A stretch of 64,000 bases of DNA, taken from NCBI GenBank assembly GCA_029215795.1, contig JARDYH010000003.1, forward strand, positions 256,812,562 through 256,876,561, read 5' to 3'. How positions within the stretch are numbered: position 1 is the stretch's first letter; every line of letters starts with the position of its first letter. A program made the translations under genes and the position numbers. Source of the stretch: Anniella stebbinsi (Eukaryota > Chordata > Lepidosauria > Squamata > Anniellidae). Shown one piece after another: positions 53,513 through 63,850 of this stretch. The notes beneath the pieces are model-generated. The model searched no databases and had not been told where the DNA came from. It worked only from the letters and a program-made list of their open reading frames with translations.

Positions 53513-53718
53513 CAAGGCCAACATCAAGGGTAGGCATTGTTGGGCAACTTCCAAGGCTCACGCCCTTCCAGGGGCCCCACTGCCAATACATAGTTTCCTT
53601 GCCCTGCTGCTACTACTTTCTCTACTTTCTCTCCACTTATTCACCTTCCCTCTCTGCGCATGCAAGCGGTGACAAGGAGGAGGAGAAGGAACAGCGTCCT
53701 TCCACTCTCCCTCTAGTT
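53513..53718 (+). mobile_element. hAT-like element, CAGGGCCAGC family (Q), left part
   Basis: TCAAGGCCAACATCAAGGG, GGCATTGTTGGGCAAC and TTCCAGGGGCCCCACTG. Cut short by the R element. Confidence 0.5.
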
Positions 53719-53850
53719 GGGTCAGATCTACACCAAGCAGGATATAACACTTTGAAAGTGATTTGAAAACAGCATATGGGATGTGTCATAGGCCCCAACA
53801 GTTGTCAATATTGTGATAAACTGCTATAAAGCAGTAGTGTAGATCCTGCC
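53719..53850. mobile_element. MITE, CAGATCTACAC family (R), short form
   Basis: GGGTCAGATCTACACCAAGC to AGTAGTGTAGATCCTGCC. Close to 36437-36568 in reverse. Confidence 0.75.
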
Positions 53851-53864
53851 TTGGCCTCGGAGGG

Positions 53865-53925
53865 TCATGGTGGCTGGGGCTGATGGGAGTTGAAGTCCAG
53901 AGCATCAGGTTGGGGAAGGTTGTCT
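53865..53925. repeat. Half copy of the 'GATGGGAGTTG' repeat
   Basis: GGGGCTGATGGGAGTTGAAG and GGTTGGGGAAGG. One arm of the palindrome seen at 34647. Confidence 0.55.
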
Positions 53926-53927
53926 TA

Positions 53928-54172
53928 GGCCTCATCTACACCGAGCAAGATATTGCACTATGAAAGTGGTATGAAAGCGGTATATAAAAGGCAGGAGCCA
54001 CACTACTGCTTTATGGTGGTATTGAAGTGCACTGACAACTGTTGGGGCCCATAAGACACATACCATATACCGCTTCATAGTGCTATATCCGGCTTGGTGT
54101 GGCTCCTGCCTTTTATATACTGCTTTCATACTGCTTTCATAGTGCAATTTCCTGCTTGGTATAGATGAGGCC
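53928..54172. mobile_element. MITE, CAGATCTACAC family (R), type 2
   Basis: GGCCTCATCTACACCGAGCA to TTGGTATAGATGAGGCC. Same layout as 32547-32792. Confidence 0.8.
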
Positions 54173-54510
54173 AATGTGGCCAGGATCCTGGCTAGGCCTT
54201 CACAAATGGAAGAGCTCCTTCCATTCAATGAACGGACCGCTATCTAGCAGATGTTTCTGCTAACAGAAGAGATGAGGCAATTTTGGACACAATTCCCTCT
54301 CCTCCTGCAGCTTCCCATACTGTTACAGAGGATCCACCAACCCTCCAGAGCAAATTGTGGGGGGACATAAGGGGCTGCAGGGGAGCAGGAATCAGTGAAA
54401 GGAGGGGACATTTTTCATGAGTAAAACTCAACTCAGTTCCCATGTGCAGAATTCAGCTCAGGAGATGCTCCCACTGTTGGAAGGAAATTCAGGATTCCAG
54501 CTGTAGTCTT
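54173..54510. other. Non-coding, no recognised element
   Basis: Nothing recognised. Confidence 0.3.
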
Positions 54511-54512
54511 GA

Positions 54513-54580
54513 TGATGATGATGATTTACATTTCTGTACTGCCCCATAGTCAAAGCTCTCTGGGCAGTTTACAGAGGTTA
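54513..54580 (-). repeat. (GAT)n and LINE 3' tail, minus strand
   Basis: (GAT)n run then TTACATTTCTGTACTGCCCC and AAAGCTCTCTGGGCAG, the L2 3' end in reverse. Confidence 0.65.
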
Positions 54581-54599
54581 ATGACAACTCATACACATT

Positions 54600-54824
54600 G
54601 GCTGAATTCGGACAACACGATAGTCAATGGTGGGGTAATAATCAACTTTACAGTTGTTCATCTAGGGGGTACTCCCCACACAACATGGTAATAAATAATC
54701 AACCATGGTGTGAATTAGGATCAGCGCTGAGTTTACTATGGCAGCATTCGGACGACACGATAGTCAATACAACTGACGATTGTTTTCTCACCCCAGTTGC
54801 TTATTGTGTCAACCGAATTCAGCC
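54600..54824. mobile_element. MITE, GGCTGAATTCGG family, 225-bp class, with 3-bp duplication
   Basis: Termini GGCTGAATTCGGACAACAC and AACCGAATTCAGCC. ATT flanks both sides (54597-54599 and 54825-54827). Opposite orientation to 15966-16199, with the shared interior ATCAACTTTACAGTTGTTC. Confidence 0.8.
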
Positions 54825-55282
54825 ATTGTATAGGGATGTAATAGATTCCATTCTCAGGCATCCTTTCTTCCATCATCAGTTCATTGACAGCTTTGGATTT
54901 TTTCAACCAGAATTTCATTCGACTTGGGCGAATTCACATCAGCACTCAGGCACACTTGAGCAAATCTGCATTAACTAAGGCAATTGTTACATTTATGTGG
55001 GTGCATTAGTCCCAATGCACACTTGTGCTAAAGGGACAAATAGGAATCAAAACAACCCCCCCCAAGTGAAAAAAATGGTCCACAAAATCCACATGACTCA
55101 GAAAAAGCCAGTCTGCTGTGAAATTCGCACTCATTTAAATCCATTGTAGATTCCGCTGACCTCCCGAATGCTGTGCCACTTTCCTTTCTCTGCGGCAAAA
55201 AGTACATTCTGACTGGGTATCAGCTCCAACAGTGCTTTAAGAATAATAGCAAAAACAAGAACCCAAAATGTCTTTGTAATGG
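54825..55282. other. Non-coding, no recognised element
   Basis: Nothing recognised. Confidence 0.3.
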
Positions 55283-55450
55283 AAGGGTTCCTAGCTCAGT
55301 GGAACTTTATATGCCGGAGGCTTTATATGCCGGAGGCCCCAGGCTTGATCCCTAGCATTGCCAATTAAAAAGGATCCAGTAGCAGGTGGTTGGGAAGAGG
55401 TGAGGAGCCAGCTTTGGAGGACCACTGCCAATCAGAAGACAGAAGATTGA
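55283..55450 (+). mobile_element. tRNA-headed SINE
   Basis: GTTCCTAGCTCAGTGGAAC (A-box-like), a short internal duplication of TTTATATGCCGGAGG, CAGGCTTGATCCCTAGC (B-box-like), AGCAGGTGGTTGGGAAG and CACTGCCAATCAGAAGAC. Confidence 0.7.
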
Positions 55451-55455
55451 GCTCT

Positions 55456-55902
55456 TAGGGCTGTGCGAATCAGTGAAATTTGAGCTCGCCAAAGCTCGCC
55501 AAATTCCACCTTTAGCTCCTTGTGACTCGAGTCCATATCAGATGGTGAGCTTTGGTTCCCTCTCCCTTTTTGCATGAAAATCTATGCATAATTTTGTTCA
55601 TGTTTCTCCAAATGTGCCCATCCATTGTGCATACCTTTGAAATGTATGCATTCTTCTCCCGTTGATTAAAGTGTATTTGGGCACATTTTTCAAGTGTTCA
55701 CCTGTTTTCATGGGCACTTTTCCAATGAATGCATGCTGTCGAACACTTGAGAGGGGTTCAAGTCACACTGAAAGCTCAGAAACGTACGGACTTTGACTGC
55801 AGATTACATCTGAGTCTGTGTTCACGTCCTGGAGATGCAAATGGCCAAATCCTGATTTTAAAAAAAACCCAAAAAACCGAAATTAATTTCTCTCACATCC
55901 CA
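55456..55902. mobile_element. Dispersed repeat with TAGGGCTGTGC end, possibly a DNA transposon
   Basis: Left end TAGGGCTGTGCGAATCAG and a partial inverted right end CTCTCACATCCCA. Interior words (TGCATAATTTTG, GCATTCTTCTCCC) resemble 26126-26430 and 47000-47532. The 8-bp flanks do not clearly match. Confidence 0.45.
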
Positions 55903-56139
55903 AGCTGAATGGACAAATTATGTGATCTGTATATGGCAACATCTTCTGTTTGGGGGCAGCTGTGAGACAGGTATGCAGGATGTCGCACCTGTATTTGCTC
56001 CTTCACCCTCATAACCTCCAGCTGATGGAGATTGGGTTTTGTTTGGCATTTCTAAAGGATCCCCATTCAACTAAAGTAAATACACAAATATGCACAGAAT
56101 GCATAGAAAACTAGCTAACTTTGTATGTTAACAATCCAG

Positions 56140-56640
56140 GGAAATCTCTAAAATCCATTTCTCTCTTAGACTTTACATATGGAATTAACCCTTATATCAA
56201 AAGTTATGAGTTCTTCAAGCATTGGGGCCAAGGAATTTATACAACAATGGAAGGACAAGTCTATTCCTGATGTGCAACTGTGAATAGCTAACATGTGATC
56301 TTGGGCATCAGGATGGGTGGGTTCTATCGATAATGAGGATCTAAAATTATTTACATTAAATTAAATTAAATTTGATGGAATGATAAAGAAGGGGACTGTC
56401 AAACAATTTGGGCTACTTTTAATAATTTTAATTTTTTGCATTGTGAGAAGATATTACTAGAAGTTCGTTATGCGTTAATATATGTTGTATATTAGGTTTG
56501 TGTAGTCATGGTTAATTCAAATTATATTGTTATTTTATATTGGTAATGTATTGGATTTGGTATGTATAATTTGGAAATTTCTTATTCTCTCCCCCCCCCC
56601 CCTTATTATTGTTTGTAACATTTAAAAAAGCAAATTGAAT
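56140..56640 (+). pseudogene. L1-like LINE 3' portion, decayed
   Basis: A/T-rich, with reading like FIQQWKDKSIPDVQL near 56235-56280 and a tail TTTAAAAAAGCAAATTGAAT then AAATTC (56620-56645). Resembles the L1 3' end; confidence is modest because no complete motif is seen. Confidence 0.4.
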
Positions 56641-56810
56641 AAATTCACTTCCATGTTGCATGTGCTGGCCTGGTCAGGCCAAGAGTCATACTTCCAGCAC
56701 TAAACTGTTCCTGGCAACACCTGGCATGTGCCTCAGAGAGCAGAGGGAAAAAACAACCCATTCCCGCACACAGTAGTCACACAGGATTCCTGGGGTCCAT
56801 TCTTTGTTCT

Positions 56811-57665
56811 GACATGGCACCAACCCAAATGATCTTCTGTGAAAGCAAGGATAATAAGAATGTTTCTTGCCAAGGACCACTCATGAGCATTCTTGGAAAA
56901 AAAAGAAAGATGCTTGGATGCTGGAAAAGTGGTGGATATTATGCAGATTTGCATCACATTTTACAGAGCTGTTCTAAAACACCAGATTCTTGGGGGTTTG
57001 TTTCTCAGGAGCTACTGGCATGGATTTACAATAGAATGACTCAATATTCTTGTTGAACCACATTCCTCAGGTTTTGAATTTGATTAGAAACTTGATTAGA
57101 AATGTATTTACTATTCAGATGATTTTGAGTAGACATTAAAGAAATCCAACAATTCCTTCTGTTAAGTGAATGGGTGATCAAGACATGAGGATTCTTGGAT
57201 AAATGGCACACTTTTATTTTGTTCTGGGATAATCATTTTCCGTAGGAAGACTGGCTGCTTATGTTTCTAAAATAAGTTTCTAATCGAGTTTCTAAACTCG
57301 ATTAGAAACATATTTACTACTCAGATTGCTTTGGGCAGATATTGGAGGAATCCAGTGATTCCTCCTGTCCGCGAATGCTGATTAATGCTGTAGATATTGC
57401 TCACATGGACAAAAAACTAACAGGCAGGAATGATCAAACTGATTACTTTGATAAATCACACATTTTTATCTTGTTCTGGAATACTCTTTTTTTTAAGCAG
57501 GAAGACTTGTTTACGTTTATACAACACTTAATAATATTTCACAGGCTTTTGTATTCACAGGTTTTTGTTTTAAGAACTCTGTAATCCTTCTTTCTTTATC
57601 TTGTGACTGAATGTATAAATTAATTTGTTCTGTGGCCATGCTAAATAAAAAATTAAAGAAAGACT
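56811..57665 (+). pseudogene. L1 LINE 3' end with internal duplication
   Basis: 56814-57056 reads LGCWKSGGYYADLHHILQSC, like the C-terminal CW..GG.Y.H..W.C motif of L1 ORF2. The 3' part has another open stretch (57342-57584) and ends with AATAAAAAATTAAAGAAAG. A pair of direct repeats (57085-57252 and 57300-57509) and a perfect palindrome (57276-57309) lie between. Not a functional copy. Confidence 0.5.
57276..57309. repeat. Perfect 34-bp palindrome
   Basis: Arms GTTTCTAATCGAGTTT (57276-57291) and its exact inverse (57294-57309) with a 2-base centre. It lies between two imperfect direct repeats in the L1 remnant. Confidence 0.95.
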
Positions 57666-57721
57666 TAAAGAAAGATTTGAATTAGCTGTCTGATTACTAT
57701 GGGTCTCTGTCACAATGTCTT

Positions 57722-57954
57722 GGGCCAGATTTACACCTTGTGTCAAATTATTGTGATCCCATCATGGTAACGCTATATCCCTCTTGTGCATTTATACCTC
57801 GTGGGACACACAATGACATTTGTTGCAGTATTTGGAATAATGTGGGGGGTAACAGGAAATAACACTATGAAAGTGGTATATGGAATGTGTCATGTGCCCC
57901 AACAGTTATCAGTGCACTTCAATACTGCTATAAAACAGTAGTGTAGATCTAGCC
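57722..57954. mobile_element. MITE, CAGATCTACAC family (R), type 1, complete
   Basis: GGGCCAGATTTACACCTTGT to AGTAGTGTAGATCTAGCCC. Same type as 25343-25566. Confidence 0.75.
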
Positions 57955-58430
57955 CTAGCCTAAAGTGACACCTGATAGGATCTGGGCCATTGACCAAAGA
58001 ATGTTGATGATTGTGGGTGCCTGCTCGGATGGGTAATTATCCTGCCACATCAGATTATGTCTGAGAAACAAGTTTCCTGGTTTTCAGTTGGAGGAGACAG
58101 GAAGCCAAAACTGACATTATTTTAAATCTGTATCTACCAATTTTTTTTTCATTTTTACTCTAGAGTAGGCACAGGAGGGGACTGAACTTGATTGGAATCC
58201 TAGCATGGGGGTAGGGGGACTTTAACCTTTCCCCCCACATGCTGGAGTTCTGATCCAGATTAGGGGTCCTGCACCAACTTTAGAGGAAAATGAACTTAGA
58301 CGTAGCTGCTAGATGCAGATTTAAAATAATGTTTGTTTTGCCACAGTGAGAAAGAGAGAGGAAGGGAGGGAGCAGGAGAAAGAGATCAGAGTATAAGCTG
58401 GGATGAACTGGAACTGAGGATACAGCCTTG
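57955..58430. other. Non-coding, no recognised element
   Basis: Nothing recognised. Confidence 0.3.
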
Positions 58431-59040
58431 CTTGGGACAGCTTGCCCAATTTGTCTCTGGCGGATCTTCAGCCTGAGCCATAGGATGGTAAACCACAGAA
58501 CAAGCCAATAGCCAGTAACAACCCTCAGTGCCTGGACAAAGTCAACCAGGACAGTTAGTCTTTATAGCTCTTCCTGTTGAGAACAGCCAATGACTACTCT
58601 GGGTATCCACACACACACACACTGGTATCTGGGGAAGCATCGGTGCCCAGGGAGATACACCAAGTAGCCCTGACGGCTCACCACATAAGGCAGCTGTTTA
58701 TATATATCGGAGCTTCTGGATCTGTGTGCAGCTGCCCTTGTGGTGAACCACTGAACTGCAGGTGACAGCTTTCAGTGAAGTACTCTCAGGCCCTGGACAG
58801 ACTCCGCCCACTCAGGCCTTGGATCCTCCTGGACAGGAAGCGGCTTAAGAAAGCTTCCTGTTCTAGCTGAGCCTTGCTTGAGCAACAAGAGCTTGCTAAA
58901 CCCTGACATCTTTCAATATTCTGGGTTATTCTTCTCGCTTGCTTCCTGACCCTGACTCCTGGTTTGTCCCAAGAGTTCTGGTCCCAAACTCCTGGCTCAC
59001 GTCAGGCTATTGTCCATAGCCCACCACGGCCAGCACAGCG
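58431..59040. other. Possible LTR-like stretch, unproven
   Basis: Mixed-composition sequence with several CTGAC/CCTGGC blocks. I could not identify both ends, primer site or coding. Contains a short (CA)n at 58606-58621. Confidence 0.2.
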
Positions 59041-59739
59041 CCATGGGTAGGAATGTCTGTGTTTCGTGGATTGTTGGGTGCCTTTCATTCCATCATCCAC
59101 TCACTTCTGGGTTCTGATGTTTTCTTGTTTCCTGAATTTACACAATCCCTTCCCAAATTAGCAAATCTCCCTGCTCCCCAGGCACATTTCCCTACTTTGG
59201 ACTATAGGGAAAATGCATTTTTTCAGCTGGTGATTCTTTTCATATTTTTCTATGACTAGATTTGCGAAAAACTCTAGAAAGTAAAAAAAAAAAAAAAAAA
59301 AGGTTTTCATGTCTGTGGAATTTGAGTGACTCAGGAAAAGCCAGTCTGCTGCAGAATCCATGAGTCAGATTCATAGAAATCCTTCTGATTCCATTGCGGA
59401 TTTCTCCAAAATTCCTAGCCATGGATCCTGGATTCTATTGTGGTAGCTCCTGCAAGCCTTCCAGCTGAGCCTCTTTGGTTCCACTTATTCTCTAGTTGCA
59501 TATTTGTAATTAAAGCAAATATTATGAGGACATTTGAAATTTCCGTCTTCCAAAGGATCTTTAAATGCTTCCTCATCCAAAGGCAACAAAAGCTGCCACT
59601 GGAACTTCTTGCCACTTGGAAAAGTGGAGAATGTGTGACAATAGTAATGAATTAAATGGCAAGGCACTGATAATAAATTTCAGAACATAGCAATTATTTT
59701 TTTCATTTAAAATTTTTTTAAAAAATGGCATTGCTTCTT
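59041..59739. other. Mostly unrecognised
   Basis: An A run at 59283-59300 and a possible repeat edge in 59170-59420. Otherwise nothing. Confidence 0.3.
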
Positions 59740-60420
59740 CATCAGGCAGCCCATAGCCAGAAGATCAAAATCATTTCGTACTCGCTGTAATTACATCCTG
59801 GAGGGGGTAACTGACAGTGTGTTGACATCACATTACCAAGATCTAAAGTCCTGCAGTTTTCAGACAAACCTTTTTGAAAACCCTCAGTATTGCTCAAGGT
59901 TTAGCTAGGCTGCCGATGGCCCATGCTTTTATAGGTGTGCGCACACATATGTGGAAGAATATATTTTACATGAAGGTGGAGGTGTTGAATTTTCACACCT
60001 CAGTAGAACTGGGATGCAGGACCATAATAGACAGACTGAAGGAGAAAGCCAAAGTTTATCATTTGAGCAAGCAGTTAATAGAGGGACAGCAACTGTGATA
60101 TTTCAGGTCTTTTTCAAGTGTAAAGCTATGAATTACAGTGTATATAATGGCAATTTAAGGTTGGAGGCTCAATGTGAGAAACTATTTAGAACAGAAGGAG
60201 AAAACCATGTTCATGACTTTTGACTAGTTATCGATCGTGACAAGCAAGATATATTTATTTATTTTTAAATCCACATATATTAACAAATGGTAGAAGAAAG
60301 GCTTGAGGAATTCAGATGTAATTCAAGGGAAATTAGCATGCATCACACGAACATGGCTGAAAACCATAACAAGACCATTACAGCGATAATTATACATTGT
60401 GAAATGGATGGAAATGTGGA
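59740..60420. other. Single-copy-like stretch, candidate for conservation
   Basis: No recognised repeat on either strand, little microsatellite. Frames are short. Listed only as a stretch to align. Confidence 0.3.
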
Positions 60421-60905
60421 ACAGCTAAAGTCTTTCCCCCCCACCACCACCACCATGTGGTGGCTTTGTCTATTGACAAGAGACTTTTGAAAGTTGTTGT
60501 TGGGATTTATTTGTCAGTCATTTGAGGTACCAATAATTCCAGTTAATGTTTCATTGGGCTAGATAAAACAATTGGCTCCCAAGTATGATTTTCAATATGT
60601 TGACTGCAGCAAAGACTCTTCTAGCATAATATTGGGGGAAATGCTTCCATTCAGTGCTTTTCATATGAAGTCTGATCGTTAATGGCATGGCAACCCCCCC
60701 CAAAATGTAAATATTACCTGCACTAGCATGGGTGGGGGCTGCAGAGGTGCTAGGTGAGATCTGGTGCAATGAGCTAGGAGCAGAAGGAAGCAGGGAGGAG
60801 GTATTGAAAAGCAACCAGGAAGCATTGGAAGCAGGTACCAAGAAATCAGAGGTCTTCCTCTCTCACCCTTCTGTAGCCAAAACCATTAGGAGGTAACTTT
60901 CAGCT
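60421..60905. other. Non-coding, no recognised element
   Basis: Nothing recognised. Confidence 0.3.
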
Positions 60906-61040
60906 TCATGGAGGACAAGGCTATGAACAGGAACTAATCATGATGACTATATATTACCTCCCAGGGCCAGCACTAGGTTTTTGAAGGCCCTTGGGCAAGA
61001 CACTTTCAATGCCCTCCCTCAGTGAGTCTACCTTTTCACT

Positions 61041-61520
61041 GGCTCAATTCGGACGACACATTAGGCAACGGGGGGGGGGGGGGACATTCGTCAGTTGTGT
61101 TGCTTATTGTGTCATTTGGAGGGCAATACACAATGCACACACAACTGACAGTACGTTAATCAGGCACTTTAAACAACGGAGCAAAACAACGGGTTGCATG
61201 TTGTTTAGCCCAAAGCCCCGTTCTTTAAAGTGTCGTCTGAATTCAGCCCCCCTTTCTCCGTGGACTATTCCATTTGGGGATAGAGTTCTGCTGCCTAGAG
61301 CAGCCAAAAAAACTCACGGTGCCTGCTGGGATACGGTTGGAGGACACAGGGAGGAGAGGCTGCAACCAAAATGGCCACCGCAAGTTCCTTGCAGCCAGGG
61401 CGTTTGCCGGTGCCGAGCAGCGCTGGCTGCAGCATGTTGTCTGTGAAGCTCCTCCTGCCTAACGCACGGTCAGTACGTTATTTACCCCTCTGTTGCCTAA
61501 TATGTCGTCTGAATTGAGCC
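61041..61520. mobile_element. MITE, GGCTGAATTCGG family, 480-bp class, 3-bp duplication, nested
   Basis: Termini GGCTCAATTCGGACGACAC and CGTCTGAATTGAGCC. ACT flanks both sides (61038-61040 and 61521-61523). An internal terminus (GTCGTCTGAATTCAGCC) ends at 61248, so a 208-bp unit shares the left end. Inverted relative of 19404-19924. Run of 14 G at 61070-61083. Confidence 0.85.
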
Positions 61521-61580
61521 ACTGTCATCCCCACTATCACCAGCTGGTATTTCTCCTTGTCTTCTTCTCATCATTGCTAC

Positions 61581-61581
61581 C

Positions 61582-61618
<37 letters not shown>
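61581..61618. repeat. (GCTT)n microsatellite
   Basis: About nine units. Confidence 0.95.
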
Positions 61619-61998
61619 ACAGGCAGAGAATCAGTGAGCAAATAGGCATTGACATCTACTGCTGCTCCTCACCACCACTGTTGACTGGCACAGAGCAAGA
61701 GACAGGGGAACAAGGAGGTTGTACTGGGGAAGAAGAGGAGCAATTCCAGGAGGCTCTTGCTCTTGGCAGGGTCCATCCATGCCTACCCATGATGCTGGCC
61801 CTGTTACCTTCAGTATCAGAGACAATATTCCTTTGAATACCAATTGCTGAAGAACACAACTAAGAGGTGACATAATAGCATTCATGTCCTGTTTGGGGGC
61901 TTTCATAGGCATCTGGTTGGCCACTGTGAGGACAGAATGCTGGACTAGATAGGCTTTGGGTTCAACCCAGCAGGGTTCTTCTTATGTTTTATGTAGTT

Positions 61999-62210
61999 TT
62001 CACTGTAGTGGTTAATCTGTGTTTGGCTGTGCTGCTTCAGGCTGCAGGTGGCATTTGTGTGATTAAATGTCCCACTGTACAAACAAACAGCACAAGCATG
62101 CCAGAGAAGGCTAGCTGAAATCCTCCTTCCTGACACTGAGGTTTTAATGAGGTGGAAACGTTATGTGTAAAGAACCATTCAGTGATATGCACCATACCTG
62201 GCTGTAGGTG
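61999..62210. other. Non-coding, no recognised element
   Basis: Nothing recognised. Confidence 0.3.
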
Positions 62211-62385
62211 GTACAACCCAGACACGATGGGTCAAGTCCAACATAAATCCTACTTGGAGTAGACACATAGAAATGAATGGAACTTAACCTAATTATGACT
62301 AACTGATGTCCCATTCATATCAATGGGCCTTCTCTTAGTAAGACTCATGTTGGATTTTAGCCAATGCTACCTCAGAGAGAACTAA
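62211..62385. repeat. Palindromic repeat, 'GTCCCATTCATATCAATGGG' type
   Basis: CTTGGAGTAGACACATAGAA with ATGAATGGAACTTAACC on one side and CCCATTCATATCAATGGGCC with TTAGTAAGACTCATGTTGG on the other. TCAAGTCCAACATAAATCC and TGTTGGATTTTAGCC are the inverted ends. Confidence 0.55.
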
Positions 62386-62789
62386 GTTAAAGGCAGGTCT
62401 ACAGGACCTAGGATAACTCCCAGGAGCACTAATCCAACAGGAGACAGGGCTCAGCTGAGCCCTTAAGTAGGCCTGATGAAGCCCAAACTCCACCCTTCAG
62501 CTTCATGAAGGGGCCAATCCTTGGCTCAGAGCCTCTGAGTGGCCCCTTATTCCTCCTCAGGTGCAGGTTTTCAGGGTAGTGAGAGACTTTGCTGGATTGT
62601 TGAGTATTGAGGGGAAAGAAGCTACCTACTGTGATAAAAAAACTCTCTCTTTTGTACACTGAATTGATAATATCCACAAACCATGACTTCTAGGTGAAGG
62701 GCTGTTGACTTCAGTTGTGAAATGTCCTTCTTTGCTTGGACAGTGTCTCCAGTTTGAAAACCCCCGTCTAGCCGATTAATGTAGTGCTT
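62386..62789. other. Unrecognised
   Basis: Nothing recognised; mixed composition. Confidence 0.3.
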
Positions 62790-63060
62790 TCATTAGCACC
62801 AAATGGAACAGAACAGCCCATTGTAAATGTGTCGCAGGTCTGTCCAAGGAAGGGAATTTATTTCTTCCCTCAAGGCTGGCCTTCTAAGTTCTCTAAAACG
62901 TATGGATAATAAAATATTGCATTGTTGTGGCAGCGATTGCTGTGTCACCATTTGGATTGCAAGGATTCCTGACGATTTGTGCTGTCTATTAACTACGGTG
63001 ACTTTGGGAGCGAGCAACATCTAGACAATGAATCCCACTTTAGAACAAACAGCACACAGC
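62790..63060. other. Single-copy-like stretch, candidate for conservation
   Basis: No recognised repeat. 62935-63020 is of mixed composition with no microsatellite. Only alignment can show constraint. Confidence 0.3.
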
Positions 63061-63731
63061 TGGGCTTGAGGTTCTAGTGATGTATTCTCTGTAGTCCAGA
63101 GAATACCTTTTCCAGTGTTGCTCTTTATCTGGGATGTCCCCAGATAAACCTACATTTAACCTACATTTTTGTACAGTCTAATGTATCAGAGTCCACAAGT
63201 CAGGCAAGGCTCACCCACAGGGCAGCAGGAGGTCATAGGTGCCGATACTCCCCCTGATATGTGGGTTCAACAAGAAAACATATACAAGGAAGCAACAGGA
63301 AGCACAGAAGAGGCATAAATAAGAGGCAGGATGTGCAGCACCAAGGACAGCTCCTAGAAAGCAGAAAACGCACTCTGGTTATTTTATTTCTGATATTCTA
63401 AACTCCTTTATTGACTCTCACAGTCTCTCTCTCTCTCTCTCTCTGGAGTGGAGGTCATACGGAGATAGCCTCTTCACCTGCTGGAGGAATCCTCTTCAGA
63501 GAAGGAACTTGAACTCCCAGAAACCAAGCATTGAGGAGGAAGAGGAGGCTATGTTGGAAGACCAAGAGAAGTTGGGCACTTGGGGCAGGTGGCCGTGAGT
63601 CCATCTGCACAACAGTAGGAGAACTCCACCAGTGAGACAGAGGCCAAGCGACCAAGCCCCCACAAATTGCACTGGATCCTGCAATTTTGGCTTCAGAAAG
63701 GCAGGCAGTCTGACTATCTACCCAAAAAAGG
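63061..63731. other. Mostly unrecognised
   Basis: (CT)n at 63422-63444. A 97-codon minus frame at 63455-63748 has no known motif. Confidence 0.35.
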
Positions 63732-63850
63732 CCCCATTTGGAAGACACTTTAAACCACGGCTTTAACCATGGTGGTTAAACTAGAAAGCTGGGCTGTGTT
63801 CAGAAGACACCATGGTTAAAGCTGTGGTTTACGGTGTCTTCTAAATGGGG
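63732..63850. mobile_element. Palindromic MITE-like element with GAAGACAC arms
   Basis: Arms 63732-63774 (TTGGAAGACACTTTAAACCA, CGGCTTTAACCATGGTG) and 63808-63850 (CACCATGGTTAAAGCTGTGG, TTTACGGTGTCTTC) are nearly complementary with a 33-base loop. Flanks give no certain target duplication. Confidence 0.65.

Larger units (their letters stand above)
60962..61803 (-). mobile_element. hAT-like element, CAGGGCCAGC family (Q), with 8-bp duplication, holding another MITE
   Basis: Ends CAGGGCCAGCACTAGG and CATGATGCTGGCCCTG. TTACCTCC (60954-60961) and TTACCTTC (61804-61811) match at 7 of 8, right for hAT, and join the CR1 halves. It holds a (GCTT)n run at 61581-61618 and the element 61041-61520. The interior aligns in reverse with 43963-44365. 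No transposase. Confidence 0.85.
60906..61998 (+). mobile_element. CR1 LINE 3' end, interrupted by a hAT element
   Basis: CTTCATGGAGGACAAGGCTA and ATATTACCTCC (60906-60961) continue at 61804 with TTACCTTCAGTATCAGAGAC, CATTCATGTCCTGTTTGGG and GCTGGACTAGATAGGC, ending TCTTCTTATGTTTTA. The interruption is 60962-61803. Confidence 0.85.

Noticed and set aside
58431..59040. LTR retrotransposon or endogenous retrovirus
   Set aside because: No paired ends, primer site or coding motifs were found.
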